Below, one piece after another: positions 32,023 to 40,048 of a stretch of 63,196 bases of DNA. Each line of letters starts with the position of its first letter. Position 1 is the first letter of the stretch. The DNA comes from Stappia indica (GTDB lineage: Bacteria; Pseudomonadota; Alphaproteobacteria; Rhizobiales; Stappiaceae). The notes below the pieces were generated by a model. The model saw only the letters and a program-made list of their open reading frames with translations, was not told the DNA's origin and made no database searches. The translations under genes were made by a program, and so were the position numbers. The stretch is taken from assembly GCF_020177335.1 (NCBI RefSeq), contig NZ_JAIVMG010000018.1, forward strand, positions 1-63,196, written 5' to 3'.

Positions 32023-32045
32023 CGGCGGCGGATCGCGCCGCCGGA
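32023..32045. terminator. bidirectional hairpin between convergent uspA and sulP-2
   Basis: A perfect 9-bp stem (CCGGCGGCG/CGCCGCCGG, loop GATCG) lies between convergent genes. A second, shorter hairpin (AGCCGG/CCGGCT, 32059-32075) overlaps the sulP-2 stop codon. The plus-strand tail is pyrimidine-rich (ACATCTTCTCTTC). Confidence 0.45.
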
Positions 32046-32063
32046 CATCTTCTCTTCAGCCGG

Positions 32064-33776
32064 TCACGCCGGCTGATTCACCATTGTCAGGGCGCGGGCA
32101 ATCGTCTCCTCGTAGCGCACCAGCGGCGGCTTGATGCCGTGGGCGAACAGATCCTTGCGCAGATCGTGCGAGGTGCCGGTCAGGACCACCCGAACCCCGC
32201 GCCGCGTCGCCTTGCGCACCAACCCCTCGATGGTGTGCGCGGCGGTGGAATCGACAAAGGGCACCGCCGCGAAGTCGATCACCAGCGCCCGATGGGTGTC
32301 GGAAATCCGGTCGAGCACGGCCCCGATCGACGCCGCCGCACCGAAGAAGAACACCCCGGAAATCCGATAAACCACCACATTCGGATCCGCCGCATCCGCC
32401 TCGTCATAGGGCTGGCGTTCGCCATTGGCGTCGTCCGCCCGGTCTTCGGCGACAAACGGCGTGTGCGTATCGATCGCCGTGGTCTTCGACATGCGGTGGA
32501 TGAACAGCACCGAGCCCAGCGCGAAGCCGACGATGATCGCCTCGGTCAGGTCGCGGAACACGGTCAGCAGGAAGGTGGCCAGCAGCACCGCCGCATCGCC
32601 GCGCGAAACCCGCAGCAAGGTGGCGAAGGCCTGCCGCTCGAACATGTTCCAGGCCACCACCAGCAGCACGCCGGCGAGACAGGCGAGCGGAATGAAACGA
32701 GCCAGCGGCGCGGCGACCAGCACGAACAGCAGGAGGAACAGCGAATGCAGCATGCCGGCGACCGGGCCATGGGCACCGGCGCGCACATTGGTCGCCGTGC
32801 GAGCGATGGTGCCGGTGACACAGAAGCCGCCGAACAGGCCGGAGGCGATATTGGCCACCCCCTGGCCGACCAGCTCGCAATTGGAACGGTGCCGGCGGCC
32901 GGTCATGCCATCGGCGACCACCGCCGAGAGCAGCGATTCAATCGACCCCAGGAGGGCGAAGGCCACCGCGCTCGGCAGCACGGCTATGACCTTGGCCATG
33001 TCCGGAACCGGCAGCGAGGGCAGCGGCAGACTGTCGGGAATGCCTCCGAACCGGCTGCCGATGGTGGCCACCGGCAGGTCGAACAGGGCAACGGCGGCTC
33101 CGGCGCCAACCACGGCAACCAGCATGCCCGGCGCGTTGGGGGACAGCCGTTTCAGACCGAGAATAACCCCGATGGTCGCCAGCGCCAGGGCGACGCTGGC
33201 CGGATCGAGGCTGGGCAAGGCCTGCCACAGCACCGGTAGCTTTTCCAGAAGAGGCCCGGGCTCGGGACCGGCCAGTGTCAGGCCAAACAGCTCCTTGATC
33301 TGGCTGGCGGCGATGATCACCGCGATGCCGGCGGTAAACCCGACGGTCACCGGATAGGGAATGAACTTGATGTAGGTGCCGAGCCGCAGGAACCCGACCA
33401 CGATGAGGATCAGCCCGGAGAGGATGGTTGCCAGGATCAGTCCGTCCATCCCATGGAGCTGCACGGTGGTGGCGACCAGCACGATAAACGCCCCGGCCGG
33501 TCCGCCGATCTGGAACCGGCTGCCGCCAAGAGCAGAAACCAGAAAGCCGCCGATGATCGCCGTATAAAGACCGGCGGCGGGCGGCGCCCCGGAGGCGATG
33601 GCAATCGCCATGGACAGGGGAAGGGCGACAATGGCCACCGTCAATCCGGCAATCGCATCGGCGCGCAGGTTCGCCAATGTGTAGCCTTCCCGCAGGACGG
33701 TGATCAGCTTGGGGGTGAAAAGCTCGGCGAAGCTTGGTTCGGCGCGCTGCGGCGCCAGGGAATTCGTCGTGCTCAT
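32064..33776 (-). CDS. SulP-family transporter with STAS domain (SulP-2)
   Basis: 570 residues from the ATG at 33776 (MSTTNSLAPQRAEPSF); no strong Shine-Dalgarno is visible. The membrane part starts AIAGLTVAIVALPLSMAIAIASG and has the signature FALLGSIESLLSAVVADGMTG. The C-terminal STAS domain has LVIDFAAVPFVDSTAAHTIEG with the usual Asp-Ser pair. It belongs to a different SulP branch from SulP-1 (typical SulP with a canonical STAS). The two genes face each other around uspA. Confidence 0.88.
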   Translation of the reverse strand: MSTTNSLAPQRAEPSFAELFTPKLITVLREGYTLANLRADAIAGLTVAIVALPLSMAIAIASGAPPAAGLYTAIIGGFLVSALGGSRFQIGGPAGAFIVLVATTVQLHGMDGLILATILSGLILIVVGFLRLGTYIKFIPYPVTVGFTAGIAVIIAASQIKELFGLTLAGPEPGPLLEKLPVLWQALPSLDPASVALALATIGVILGLKRLSPNAPGMLVAVVGAGAAVALFDLPVATIGSRFGGIPDSLPLPSLPVPDMAKVIAVLPSAVAFALLGSIESLLSAVVADGMTGRRHRSNCELVGQGVANIASGLFGGFCVTGTIARTATNVRAGAHGPVAGMLHSLFLLLFVLVAAPLARFIPLACLAGVLLVVAWNMFERQAFATLLRVSRGDAAVLLATFLLTVFRDLTEAIIVGFALGSVLFIHRMSKTTAIDTHTPFVAEDRADDANGERQPYDEADAADPNVVVYRISGVFFFGAAASIGAVLDRISDTHRALVIDFAAVPFVDSTAAHTIEGLVRKATRRGVRVVLTGTSHDLRKDLFAHGIKPPLVRYEETIARALTMVNQPA

Positions 33777-33960
33777 GACTGCTGGCGCCGGGCGCCGCAA
33801 AGCGTAAGGCTCATGGTCCGCTAAGATCCCGAAACAGGTCGTGCCCCGGCGGGCCGACGGCGCACCAGGGACAGACTCAGACGCAAGTGATGCCTCAAAG
33901 CATGCACATGCGCCCCCCCGCCGTCGAGGGGCGAGCGGCGGAAAGAGCGCAGATGGGACG

Positions 33961-34587
33961 TTATTGCGCGGCCACGCAGGCAAGATCCTCATCCGGCTGC
34001 CAGGTCAGCAGCGCGTCCGAGCCCTTGGTCCAGAAGACCACGCCGAACGGAGCTTCGTAGCGCGCGCCCGACGCGCTCCTGGTCAACACGCCGGCGACGG
34101 TGCGGTCGCCACGCTCCATGCGCACGCTCGGCCGCTCGGTATCGAAGAAGCTGGTGACGATCTCGTTCGCCGGATTGCCGCCACAGGTCCAGGAGGTGAC
34201 CGCGGTCGGTTTCTCCAGCATGTAGCCTGCGACCAGCTCCCCTTCGCGGCGGCTGTAGGCATCCTCCACGCAGGACCGCAGATCGTCCGCCTTCCAGCAC
34301 TCGTCGCGCCCCTTGACCCAGCCGCGCTGGGTCGCCTTCAGGAGTTTGAGCGCCTCGTCCGCCCCCGTGTCATAGGCTTTCACCGCCGTCACCGCCGCCG
34401 CATAGCGCGCCGTCAACCGGCGGTCGAGGCTTGCCAGGGCCGCATCCTCACACACCAGCTTTTCCGCGGAGCTGCCGGCCTTGGCGCAATCGAAGGACGG
34501 CCCCTCCTCCGCCTGAGCCGGCAGCGCCGCCCCGGCGATCAGCATGGGCAAGGAAAAGACCACGGCAAGGATAAAGGGGCGACGCAT
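33961..34587 (-). CDS. secreted LprI/MliC-like lysozyme-inhibitor-type protein
   Basis: 208 residues from the ATG at 34587 (MRRPFILAVVFSLPM) with GGAG upstream. A signal peptide ending near AQA precedes FDCAKAGSSAEKLVCEDAALASLDRRL, an LprI (DUF1311) domain with paired cysteines. The C-terminal half resembles MliC lysozyme inhibitors (SWTCGGNPANEIVTSFF, SASGARYEAPFGVVFWTKG). Two inhibitor-like domains in one protein suggests periplasmic defence against lysozyme. Activity is inferred from family only. It follows the tonB gene of the B12 operon by about 100 bp on the same strand. Confidence 0.75.
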   Translation of the reverse strand: MRRPFILAVVFSLPMLIAGAALPAQAEEGPSFDCAKAGSSAEKLVCEDAALASLDRRLTARYAAAVTAVKAYDTGADEALKLLKATQRGWVKGRDECWKADDLRSCVEDAYSRREGELVAGYMLEKPTAVTSWTCGGNPANEIVTSFFDTERPSVRMERGDRTVAGVLTRSASGARYEAPFGVVFWTKGSDALLTWQPDEDLACVAAQ

Positions 34588-34686
34588 CGGGCTCTCCATC
34601 AGATGTTCGGCCCTGCCGGCGGTCGGCACGGGCTCCCAGTCTCGTTCTAGCGGGCGGTTGTGACGCAAATACGCCCACTCGGGGCG

Positions 34687-35679
34687 CTACTTCCTCTTCC
34701 CGAACCGCACCGGCACGGTGAAGGTCAGGGTCGGGCCGGCAATGCTCTCGGGGATGGCGGGAAAAGGCGAGGCGCGGCGGGCAAGCTTGCGCAATTCGCG
34801 ATCAAGGGCGGCAACACCGGTCTTGCGCACCAGGCTCGCCCGTTTCACCCGGCCCGTGCGGTCGATGGTGATCTTCAGTTTGCCGACACCGTGCAAGGTG
34901 CCCGGCGTCGCACCGGGCGGGTAGCGTTTGTAGCGCTCCACCCGGCGCCGCAGCTTCAGCGCATAGGACGCCCTCTCGCCTTTCTTGCCCCCGGCCGCCG
35001 CGCGCTTGCCGGCGCCCACGTCGCCCTTGCGGGTGGAGACCTGCGCATCGCCGCGCCGGGAGGTACTGGCACGGGAGGCAGTCTTGCGCGGCGGCGCCTT
35101 CTCTGTTTCGCGAACAGGTTTGTGAACGGGGCGTTCGGGCGCCGGGCGCGGCAGCGGAGTTGTCTGAGGAGGTGTTGAGGTTTGCGCCATCTGCGCAACT
35201 CGCGTTGCGGCAGGATCAGGCAGAGCGTCCGTTGCAGGTTCTGAAGGAGCTTCCGGCACCTGTTGCGGCTCTGGCTGCGCCTCCGGCTCCGGCACGGGCG
35301 CGAGATCCGGGAGCGGCTCCGGTTCCGGCTGGGGCGCAGGTTTCGCCGGCGCTGCCGCCTCAGGACGAGGCTCCGAAGGCACGACCGAATCGGGCTCGGC
35401 CGCTCGCTCCGGTTCCGGCTGGCGCTCCGGCTCGGCTTGGGGCGTTTCCGGCTTCTCCTCGCCGGTCTCCGTCCCGGCGGTACGGTCCGCATCAGCACCG
35501 GCGGCACCCTCGCCAGCGTCTTCCAGAACCAGCACCGTCATCTCACCGGCGAGCGTGCCGCCGCTGTCCGTCTGGCCGGTGCCATCATCCGCCGTCGGCC
35601 AGAACACCGCCAGCCCGATGCCCAGATGCAGCAGCAGGGCGAGCACCAGCCCCACCCCCCAGGTCAGCGCCTCCCTCAT
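34687..35679 (-). CDS. tonB: TonB energy transducer of the B12 operon
   Basis: 330 residues. A single N-terminal membrane anchor (LVLALLLHLGIGLAVFW) includes the His of the TonB helix. A long Pro/Glu-rich periplasmic spacer (about 60-190) and a basic stretch follow. The C-terminal domain has YPPGATPGTLHGVGKLKITIDR and the ending TLTFTVPVRFGKRK. The ATG overlaps the exbD2 stop by four bases. Last gene of the btuB-tonB operon; it should power B12 import through BtuB with ExbB/ExbD. Confidence 0.9.
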   Translation of the reverse strand: MREALTWGVGLVLALLLHLGIGLAVFWPTADDGTGQTDSGGTLAGEMTVLVLEDAGEGAAGADADRTAGTETGEEKPETPQAEPERQPEPERAAEPDSVVPSEPRPEAAAPAKPAPQPEPEPLPDLAPVPEPEAQPEPQQVPEAPSEPATDALPDPAATRVAQMAQTSTPPQTTPLPRPAPERPVHKPVRETEKAPPRKTASRASTSRRGDAQVSTRKGDVGAGKRAAAGGKKGERASYALKLRRRVERYKRYPPGATPGTLHGVGKLKITIDRTGRVKRASLVRKTGVAALDRELRKLARRASPFPAIPESIAGPTLTFTVPVRFGKRK

Positions 35680-36101
35680 CTTGTCCGGACCTCCAGCATG
35701 ACGGCGCTGGCGCCGGCACCGCGCACCGCGCGGGCCAGCCGCAACACCTTGGCAAGATCCGCCCCGGCATCCGCCCGGATCGCCACGGGACGCGCTGGCC
35801 CCCCCTTCGACAGGTCGCCATCGGCCGAAATCCCATCGACAAGAGCGGTTGCCAGCGCCGCCAACACCGCCTCCTCGCCCAGAGCCGCGCCAAAGGCCAC
35901 CTCTCCGGCCGCATCCACATGCAGTCGCAACACCGCCCGGGCCGGCTCGGTTTGCGTAGCCTCGGCCGGCGTCACGGTGATCTTCGCCCGCTCCTCCACA
36001 CGGCCCATCAGCAACAGGAAGATCAACAGCAGAAAGACCACATTGATCAGCGGCAGCATCGGTTCCACCGGGCGCCGCCGCGCCTCCGGCGCGATCCTCA
36101 T
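35676..36101 (-). CDS. exbD2: ExbD-like protein 2 of the B12 operon; Asn replaces the membrane Asp
   Basis: 141 residues, single N-terminal helix and periplasmic domain. The helix reads LPLINVVFLLLIFLLLMG, so residue 20 is Asn where canonical ExbD/TolR/MotB have the proton-carrying Asp. The rest has a normal ExbD shape (VLRLHVDAAGEVAFGAA). The start ATG is the last of a chain of tandem-repeated ATG codons between exbD1 and this gene. It probably pairs with ExbD1 in an asymmetric complex with ExbB; this is inference. Confidence 0.85.
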   Translation of the reverse strand: MRIAPEARRRPVEPMLPLINVVFLLLIFLLLMGRVEERAKITVTPAEATQTEPARAVLRLHVDAAGEVAFGAALGEEAVLAALATALVDGISADGDLSKGGPARPVAIRADAGADLAKVLRLARAVRGAGASAVMLEVRTR

Positions 36102-36160
36102 GGCACGGCCCTCATGGCATGACCCTCATGTCCTGGGCCTCATGGCACGACCCTCAAGGC
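36096..36160 (-). repeat. 14-bp tandem repeat forming a start-stop minicistron relay
   Basis: Four full units (36096-36109, 36110-36123, 36124-36137, 36138-36151) and a partial one cover the exbD1 stop to the exbD2 start. On the minus strand each full unit carries ATGAGG. The ATGs at 36143, 36129 and 36115 each open five codons (MRPRT, MRVMP, MRAVP) and stop at a TGA that overlaps the next ATG (ATGA). The last ATG at 36101 is exbD2. Each GAGG lies about seven or eight bases before the next ATG, an ideal Shine-Dalgarno spacing. Confidence 0.9.
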
Positions 36161-36528
36161 TTTGCCTCCGGCTGCAGCGCGGCGCTCGCCGCGCCGGCCT
36201 CGCGCAGACGGTCCAGTGCATCGAGCCCCTGCTGCACGGCAACACCAGTGCCGATCCGCAGGACAATCGGCCGCTCGGCCGCAATCGCCGCCGCAATGCG
36301 CGCCTCATCTTCGGCCCCGCCGGCGAAACCGCCATCTTCGGCGAGACGCAGGATCAAGGGTTCGGTCTGGGGCGGCGTTGCCGCCGACCCGCCGCCGGCC
36401 AGCGGCAACAGCTGCAGCCGGTCGAAGCTGGAGACCAGCATGAAGAAGACGATCAGCAGGAAGATCACGTCGATCAGCGACGTCAGACCGACGCCGGGAC
36501 GGCGCGCCCTGTCCTCCTCCAGCCTCAC
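36154..36528 (-). CDS. exbD1: ExbD protein 1 of the B12 operon (canonical Asp)
   Basis: 124 residues. The N-terminal helix LTSLIDVIFLLIVFFMLVSSF keeps the conserved Asp (residue 20) that carries protons across the membrane. The periplasmic domain follows (EPLILRLAEDGGFAGG). The ATG overlaps the exbB stop by four bases. Its stop is followed by the 14-bp repeat relay that leads to exbD2. Confidence 0.9.
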   Translation of the reverse strand: MRLEEDRARRPGVGLTSLIDVIFLLIVFFMLVSSFDRLQLLPLAGGGSAATPPQTEPLILRLAEDGGFAGGAEDEARIAAAIAAERPIVLRIGTGVAVQQGLDALDRLREAGAASAALQPEAKP

Positions 36529-37166
36529 TGCGCCGCCGCCTGCCGGGCGGCTTCCGCCTTCGCCGGCTCAGTGACCGCATGCGGCGGTTCCGGTTCGGTC
36601 TCCAGCGCCTCGGTCGCCGCGACCTCCAACCGGAAGCGGAACCGGTCGACCAGAGCGTCGAGCAGGGCATGCAGCGCCAGCGCCAGAAGGGCGATCACCA
36701 TGCCCGCCGCCGTGGTGATCAGCGCTTCCCAGATGCCGCCGGCAAGATCCGCCGGTTTTACCGCCTCTCCGGAGGACTGCATCGCCTGAAAGGCGTCGAT
36801 CATGCCGAGCACCGTGCCGAGCAGCCCCAGCAGCGGCGCGGTGGTGACGATCAGCTCCAGCAGGCGAAAGCCGGTGCGCGCCTGGCGCAGATAGCCGCGC
36901 GCCAGAAGGGCCGCCTCCTCCGCAACCAGCGCGCGGTCGTCGCCGCGCAGCAGCCGGCGACGCAGATGGGCGGCAAGGCTTGCCGCCGCGCCGTGACCGG
37001 AGGCCGGGTCCTGAAAGGGGCGAAGCGCGGCAAGGCGCAGGACCGAGACGATGGCCGCCATCAGCGCGGCAACGGACAGGGCGAAGAGCGCCGCCATGGT
37101 CCAGCCGCCCCGGTCGAGCAACAACGCCGCCGCCGCGCCGAGCTGATCCATCAGGGCGCTGCTCAC
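36525..37166 (-). CDS. exbB: ExbB/TolQ-family proton channel subunit of the B12 operon
   Basis: 213 residues with three hydrophobic helices: WTMAALFALSVAALMAAIVSV, LIVTTAPLLGLLGTVLGMIDAF and LITTAAGMVIALLALALHALLDA. The APLLGLLGTVLGM signature is that of MotA/TolQ/ExbB channels. It overlaps the upstream gene's stop by four bases and exbD1's start by four. Together with ExbD it turns the proton motive force into TonB movement. Confidence 0.92.
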   Translation of the reverse strand: MSSALMDQLGAAAALLLDRGGWTMAALFALSVAALMAAIVSVLRLAALRPFQDPASGHGAAASLAAHLRRRLLRGDDRALVAEEAALLARGYLRQARTGFRLLELIVTTAPLLGLLGTVLGMIDAFQAMQSSGEAVKPADLAGGIWEALITTAAGMVIALLALALHALLDALVDRFRFRLEVAATEALETEPEPPHAVTEPAKAEAARQAAAQ

Positions 37167-38227
37167 GAGGCCTCTCCCTCATGGCCCGGATTGTCGGCGT
37201 CCATCTCCTCTGCATGCTGTCCGCTGCGGTCGAACACCGCCTGCCAGTCCCGCGCCCAGACAAGGCGGGCCGCATCGCCGGTGCTTTCCGCAGCACGGGC
37301 GATCTGGCGCAAGGTGTTGCGCAGGCCGATGCGCCCGGTCCGGGTCGTCGGTTCGGTGAAGGAGGCGGGATCCTCGCTGGCGACACAGGCAGCCAGCACC
37401 GCGCCGCGCACCGCCAGATACCCGTCCGGCCCATAGGCGGCCAGCAGCTCCTCGAACGCCGCCTGCCGGGAGGCGTCATAGGCAATGTCCTCGCCCGCCG
37501 GCCCCGCCACCGGACTTGCCGGGTGCAGATAGGCGCAAGGCACGAATCCCTCCGGCACGGGGATATTGGCCGAATGGCTCCTCCCACTCTTCAGCAGCTT
37601 GGGTAGGACATGGGTGTGCGGCCCGTCCGGCGATACCCCGCCGGTCGCCGGTCCGCCGATCTTCTGATAGACCTCGACCCGGCCGAGCCGGGAGATCACC
37701 ACCCGGTGCGGGTGCGCCTCAAGGATCGCCGCCATCGCCGCATTGCCCGGCGCCATCACGGAGGTGCCTGCACCTGCGCGCAAGGTGGCGACCAGCTCCG
37801 GATCCCGGGTGCGGATGCAGAAATCCACCTGCAACTGCCCCAGCCCCATGTCGAACAGCAGCGCGCCCCGGTCCTCGGCACGCAAGGCGTCCTCATCAGG
37901 CCCCAGTTCCGTCAGGACACTGCGCCCGGACATGGCCGCCTGCGGCGCGGGCAGGCACAGCGCCAGCCCAAGCCCCCAGCGATGGGCGCGCGGGCTCAGG
38001 GTCTCGTAAGCCAAGGCGTGCGCGCCGGCCAGCGCCGCACCGTCAAGGCGGATGCCGCCCTTCTCGCTCACCCGGGTGAGCTTTTCGGGGGCATCGACAA
38101 GGCGGATGTCGTCCGGCCGCTGGTGAAACTCGCCGATCGCGCCGAAGGAGCCGATGCTCCAGCCGGCGTCGATATCGCGCAAGGCAGCGCTCAGGTGATC
38201 ATGCAATGCGCGGCAGGCAGCATTCAT
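37163..38227 (-). CDS. uncharacterised conserved protein in the B12 uptake operon
   Basis: 354 residues from the ATG at 38227 (MNAACRALHDHL), with AAGGAG six bases upstream. No family is recognised with certainty. No signal peptide or membrane segment is seen, so it is probably cytoplasmic. A polar, strongly conserved-looking core is DGPHTHVLPKLL, then SANIPVPEGFVPCAYLHP, which has an HxH and later Cys and His residues that could bind a metal or cofactor. It overlaps btuD by 29 bases and exbB by four, so it is made together with the transporter. A role in B12 handling is inference only. Confidence 0.8.
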   Translation of the reverse strand: MNAACRALHDHLSAALRDIDAGWSIGSFGAIGEFHQRPDDIRLVDAPEKLTRVSEKGGIRLDGAALAGAHALAYETLSPRAHRWGLGLALCLPAPQAAMSGRSVLTELGPDEDALRAEDRGALLFDMGLGQLQVDFCIRTRDPELVATLRAGAGTSVMAPGNAAMAAILEAHPHRVVISRLGRVEVYQKIGGPATGGVSPDGPHTHVLPKLLKSGRSHSANIPVPEGFVPCAYLHPASPVAGPAGEDIAYDASRQAAFEELLAAYGPDGYLAVRGAVLAACVASEDPASFTEPTTRTGRIGLRNTLRQIARAAESTGDAARLVWARDWQAVFDRSGQHAEEMDADNPGHEGEAS

Positions 38228-39053
38228 TTCCCTCTCCTTCTTCCTCGATTGGCGTGACTTCGGAGGTTTGTGCGGAGGCAGATGGGGCAAGCCCCTCCGG
38301 CACCACGGCGAAGCCGCCGCCGATGGTAAGCGGACGCACGGCAATGCCGTAGACCCGTGCCATGCGGTCGGCCGTCATCACCTCTTCCGGCGCGCCATCG
38401 GCGACGAGCCGCGCCCGGTCCATCAGCAGCAACCGGTCGCACCAGCGGCTGGCAAGGGTGAGATCATGCAAGGACACGAGCACGCTGCGCCCACCGGCGA
38501 CAATGTCGCGAAACATCTGCATCAGGGCGATCTGATGCGCCGGATCGAGCCCGCTCGCCGGCTCGTCGGCGATCAGCACCTCCGGGTCCTGCGCCAGCAT
38601 GCGGGCGATCAGCACCCGCGCCTGCTCGCCGCCGGACAAGGTATCGAAGGCACGTTCCGCGAAACCGTCCACCGACATGGCCGCAAGCGCCTCGGCAACC
38701 TTGCGCCGATCCACCGCCGAAGGCCCGGCAAAGCGGCCCTGATGCGGAAGACGCGCCAGCATCACCACGTCGCGGCAGGCGAGCGGCCAGTGCACCATGC
38801 GCTCCTGCGGCATGAAGGCGAGCGCCCGCGCCCGGCGCGCCGGGCTCATTGCCGCCAGATCCTCGCCGTTCCAGACCGCTGTGCCGCTGGCCGGCAGCAG
38901 GCCGGCGATGGCCCGCATCAGGGTCGATTTCCCTGCGCCATTGGGGCCGATCAGGCCAATGAGCTGCGGCCGGGGGGCGGCAAAGGAAACGCTATCGACG
39001 GTCAGCCGGTCGCCGCGCCGCACCGTGATCCGATCACACACCAGCCCGCTCAT
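38199..39053 (-). CDS. btuD: ABC transporter ATPase, probable cobalamin importer BtuD
   Basis: 284 residues from the ATG at 39053 (MSGLVCDRITVRRGD), preceded by AAGGAGG. Walker A is LIGPNGAGKSTLMRAI, the signature LSGGEQARVLIARM, Walker B EVLIADEPASGLD, H-loop VSLHDL. It belongs to the FepC/BtuD class of iron- or B12-importers. The B12 role rests on the riboswitch and btuB in the same operon. The ATG overlaps the permease stop by four bases. Confidence 0.88.
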   Translation of the reverse strand: MSGLVCDRITVRRGDRLTVDSVSFAAPRPQLIGLIGPNGAGKSTLMRAIAGLLPASGTAVWNGEDLAAMSPARRARALAFMPQERMVHWPLACRDVVMLARLPHQGRFAGPSAVDRRKVAEALAAMSVDGFAERAFDTLSGGEQARVLIARMLAQDPEVLIADEPASGLDPAHQIALMQMFRDIVAGGRSVLVSLHDLTLASRWCDRLLLMDRARLVADGAPEEVMTADRMARVYGIAVRPLTIGGGFAVVPEGLAPSASAQTSEVTPIEEEGEGNECCLPRIA

Positions 39054-40048
39054 GCCGCCCTCCTTTTCAGTCCGAGCAACAGCCACAGAAAGAACGGCGC
39101 GCCGATGATCGCGGTGACGACGCCCAGCTTCAGATCCCGTCCCGGCAGGATCACCCGCACGAGAAGATCGGCGGCGAGCAGGAACGCGGCCCCGCCGAGC
39201 GCGCTGACCGGCAGGAGCCGGCCGGGCCGATGACCGACCAGCGGACGGAGCAGATGGGGAACGATCAGGCCGACAAAGCCGATGGCGCCGCTGACGGCGG
39301 TGGCCGCGCCAACCCCGAGCGCGGTGCCCAGCACCGCCAGCGCCCGGGTCCGGCCCATGCGGATGCCGAGGCTGCGGGCCACCTCCTGCCCGAGACTAAG
39401 CGCCTCCAGCGCCCGGCCGGTCATAAAGAGCAGCCCGGCGCCCACGAGAATGAACGGCCCGGCAAGCCCCACATGAACCATGCTGCGATCGGTCAACGAG
39501 CCGAGCATCCAGAAGACGATTTCCATCGCCGCGAACGGGTTGGGCGAGAGGTTCAGCACCAGCGAGGTCAGGGCGCCGGCCAGCGAGGTCAAGGCGACGC
39601 CGGCAAGGATCAAGGTCAGGATCTCAGCCGAGCGGCCAACCAGCGCCTGTAGCAGCACAACGGAGAGCAACGCACCGACAAGGGCGCTGAGCGGCAAGGC
39701 ATAGGCATGGACCGCGACCAGACCGCCATGGATCGCCAGCACCGCGCCCAGCGAAGCCGAGGCGGAGACGCCAAGAAGCCCGGGTTCTGCCAACGGATTG
39801 CGCAACAGCCCCTGCAACACCGCGCCGGACAGACCGAGGATTGCCCCGACCATCAACCCGAGCAAGGCGCGGGGGAGGCGGATTTCGGCCATGATCAACC
39901 GGTCGGCGGCGCTGCCGCCGGTGAGAGTGGAAACCGGATCGATCCAGACCTGACCAACCGCCAGCGACAGAAAGAACAGCCCGGCGACCAGAGCGGCCAG
40001 ACCGGCGACAAGCAGGGGAAAGCGGAGGCCCCGCCGCCCGCCGGTCAT
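39050..40048 (-). CDS. btuC: FecCD-family permease, probable cobalamin importer BtuC
   Basis: 332 residues with about 10 hydrophobic helices. LPRALLGLMVGAILGLSGAVLQGLLRNPLAEPG is split over helices 2-3 as in BtuC/FecCD. The GAIGFVGLIVPHLLRPLVGH motif, the ATPase-contact loop, is intact. It forms the inner-membrane channel with BtuD; BtuF delivers the substrate. Four-base overlaps with btuF and btuD. Confidence 0.9.
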   Translation of the reverse strand: MTGGRRGLRFPLLVAGLAALVAGLFFLSLAVGQVWIDPVSTLTGGSAADRLIMAEIRLPRALLGLMVGAILGLSGAVLQGLLRNPLAEPGLLGVSASASLGAVLAIHGGLVAVHAYALPLSALVGALLSVVLLQALVGRSAEILTLILAGVALTSLAGALTSLVLNLSPNPFAAMEIVFWMLGSLTDRSMVHVGLAGPFILVGAGLLFMTGRALEALSLGQEVARSLGIRMGRTRALAVLGTALGVGAATAVSGAIGFVGLIVPHLLRPLVGHRPGRLLPVSALGGAAFLLAADLLVRVILPGRDLKLGVVTAIIGAPFFLWLLLGLKRRAA

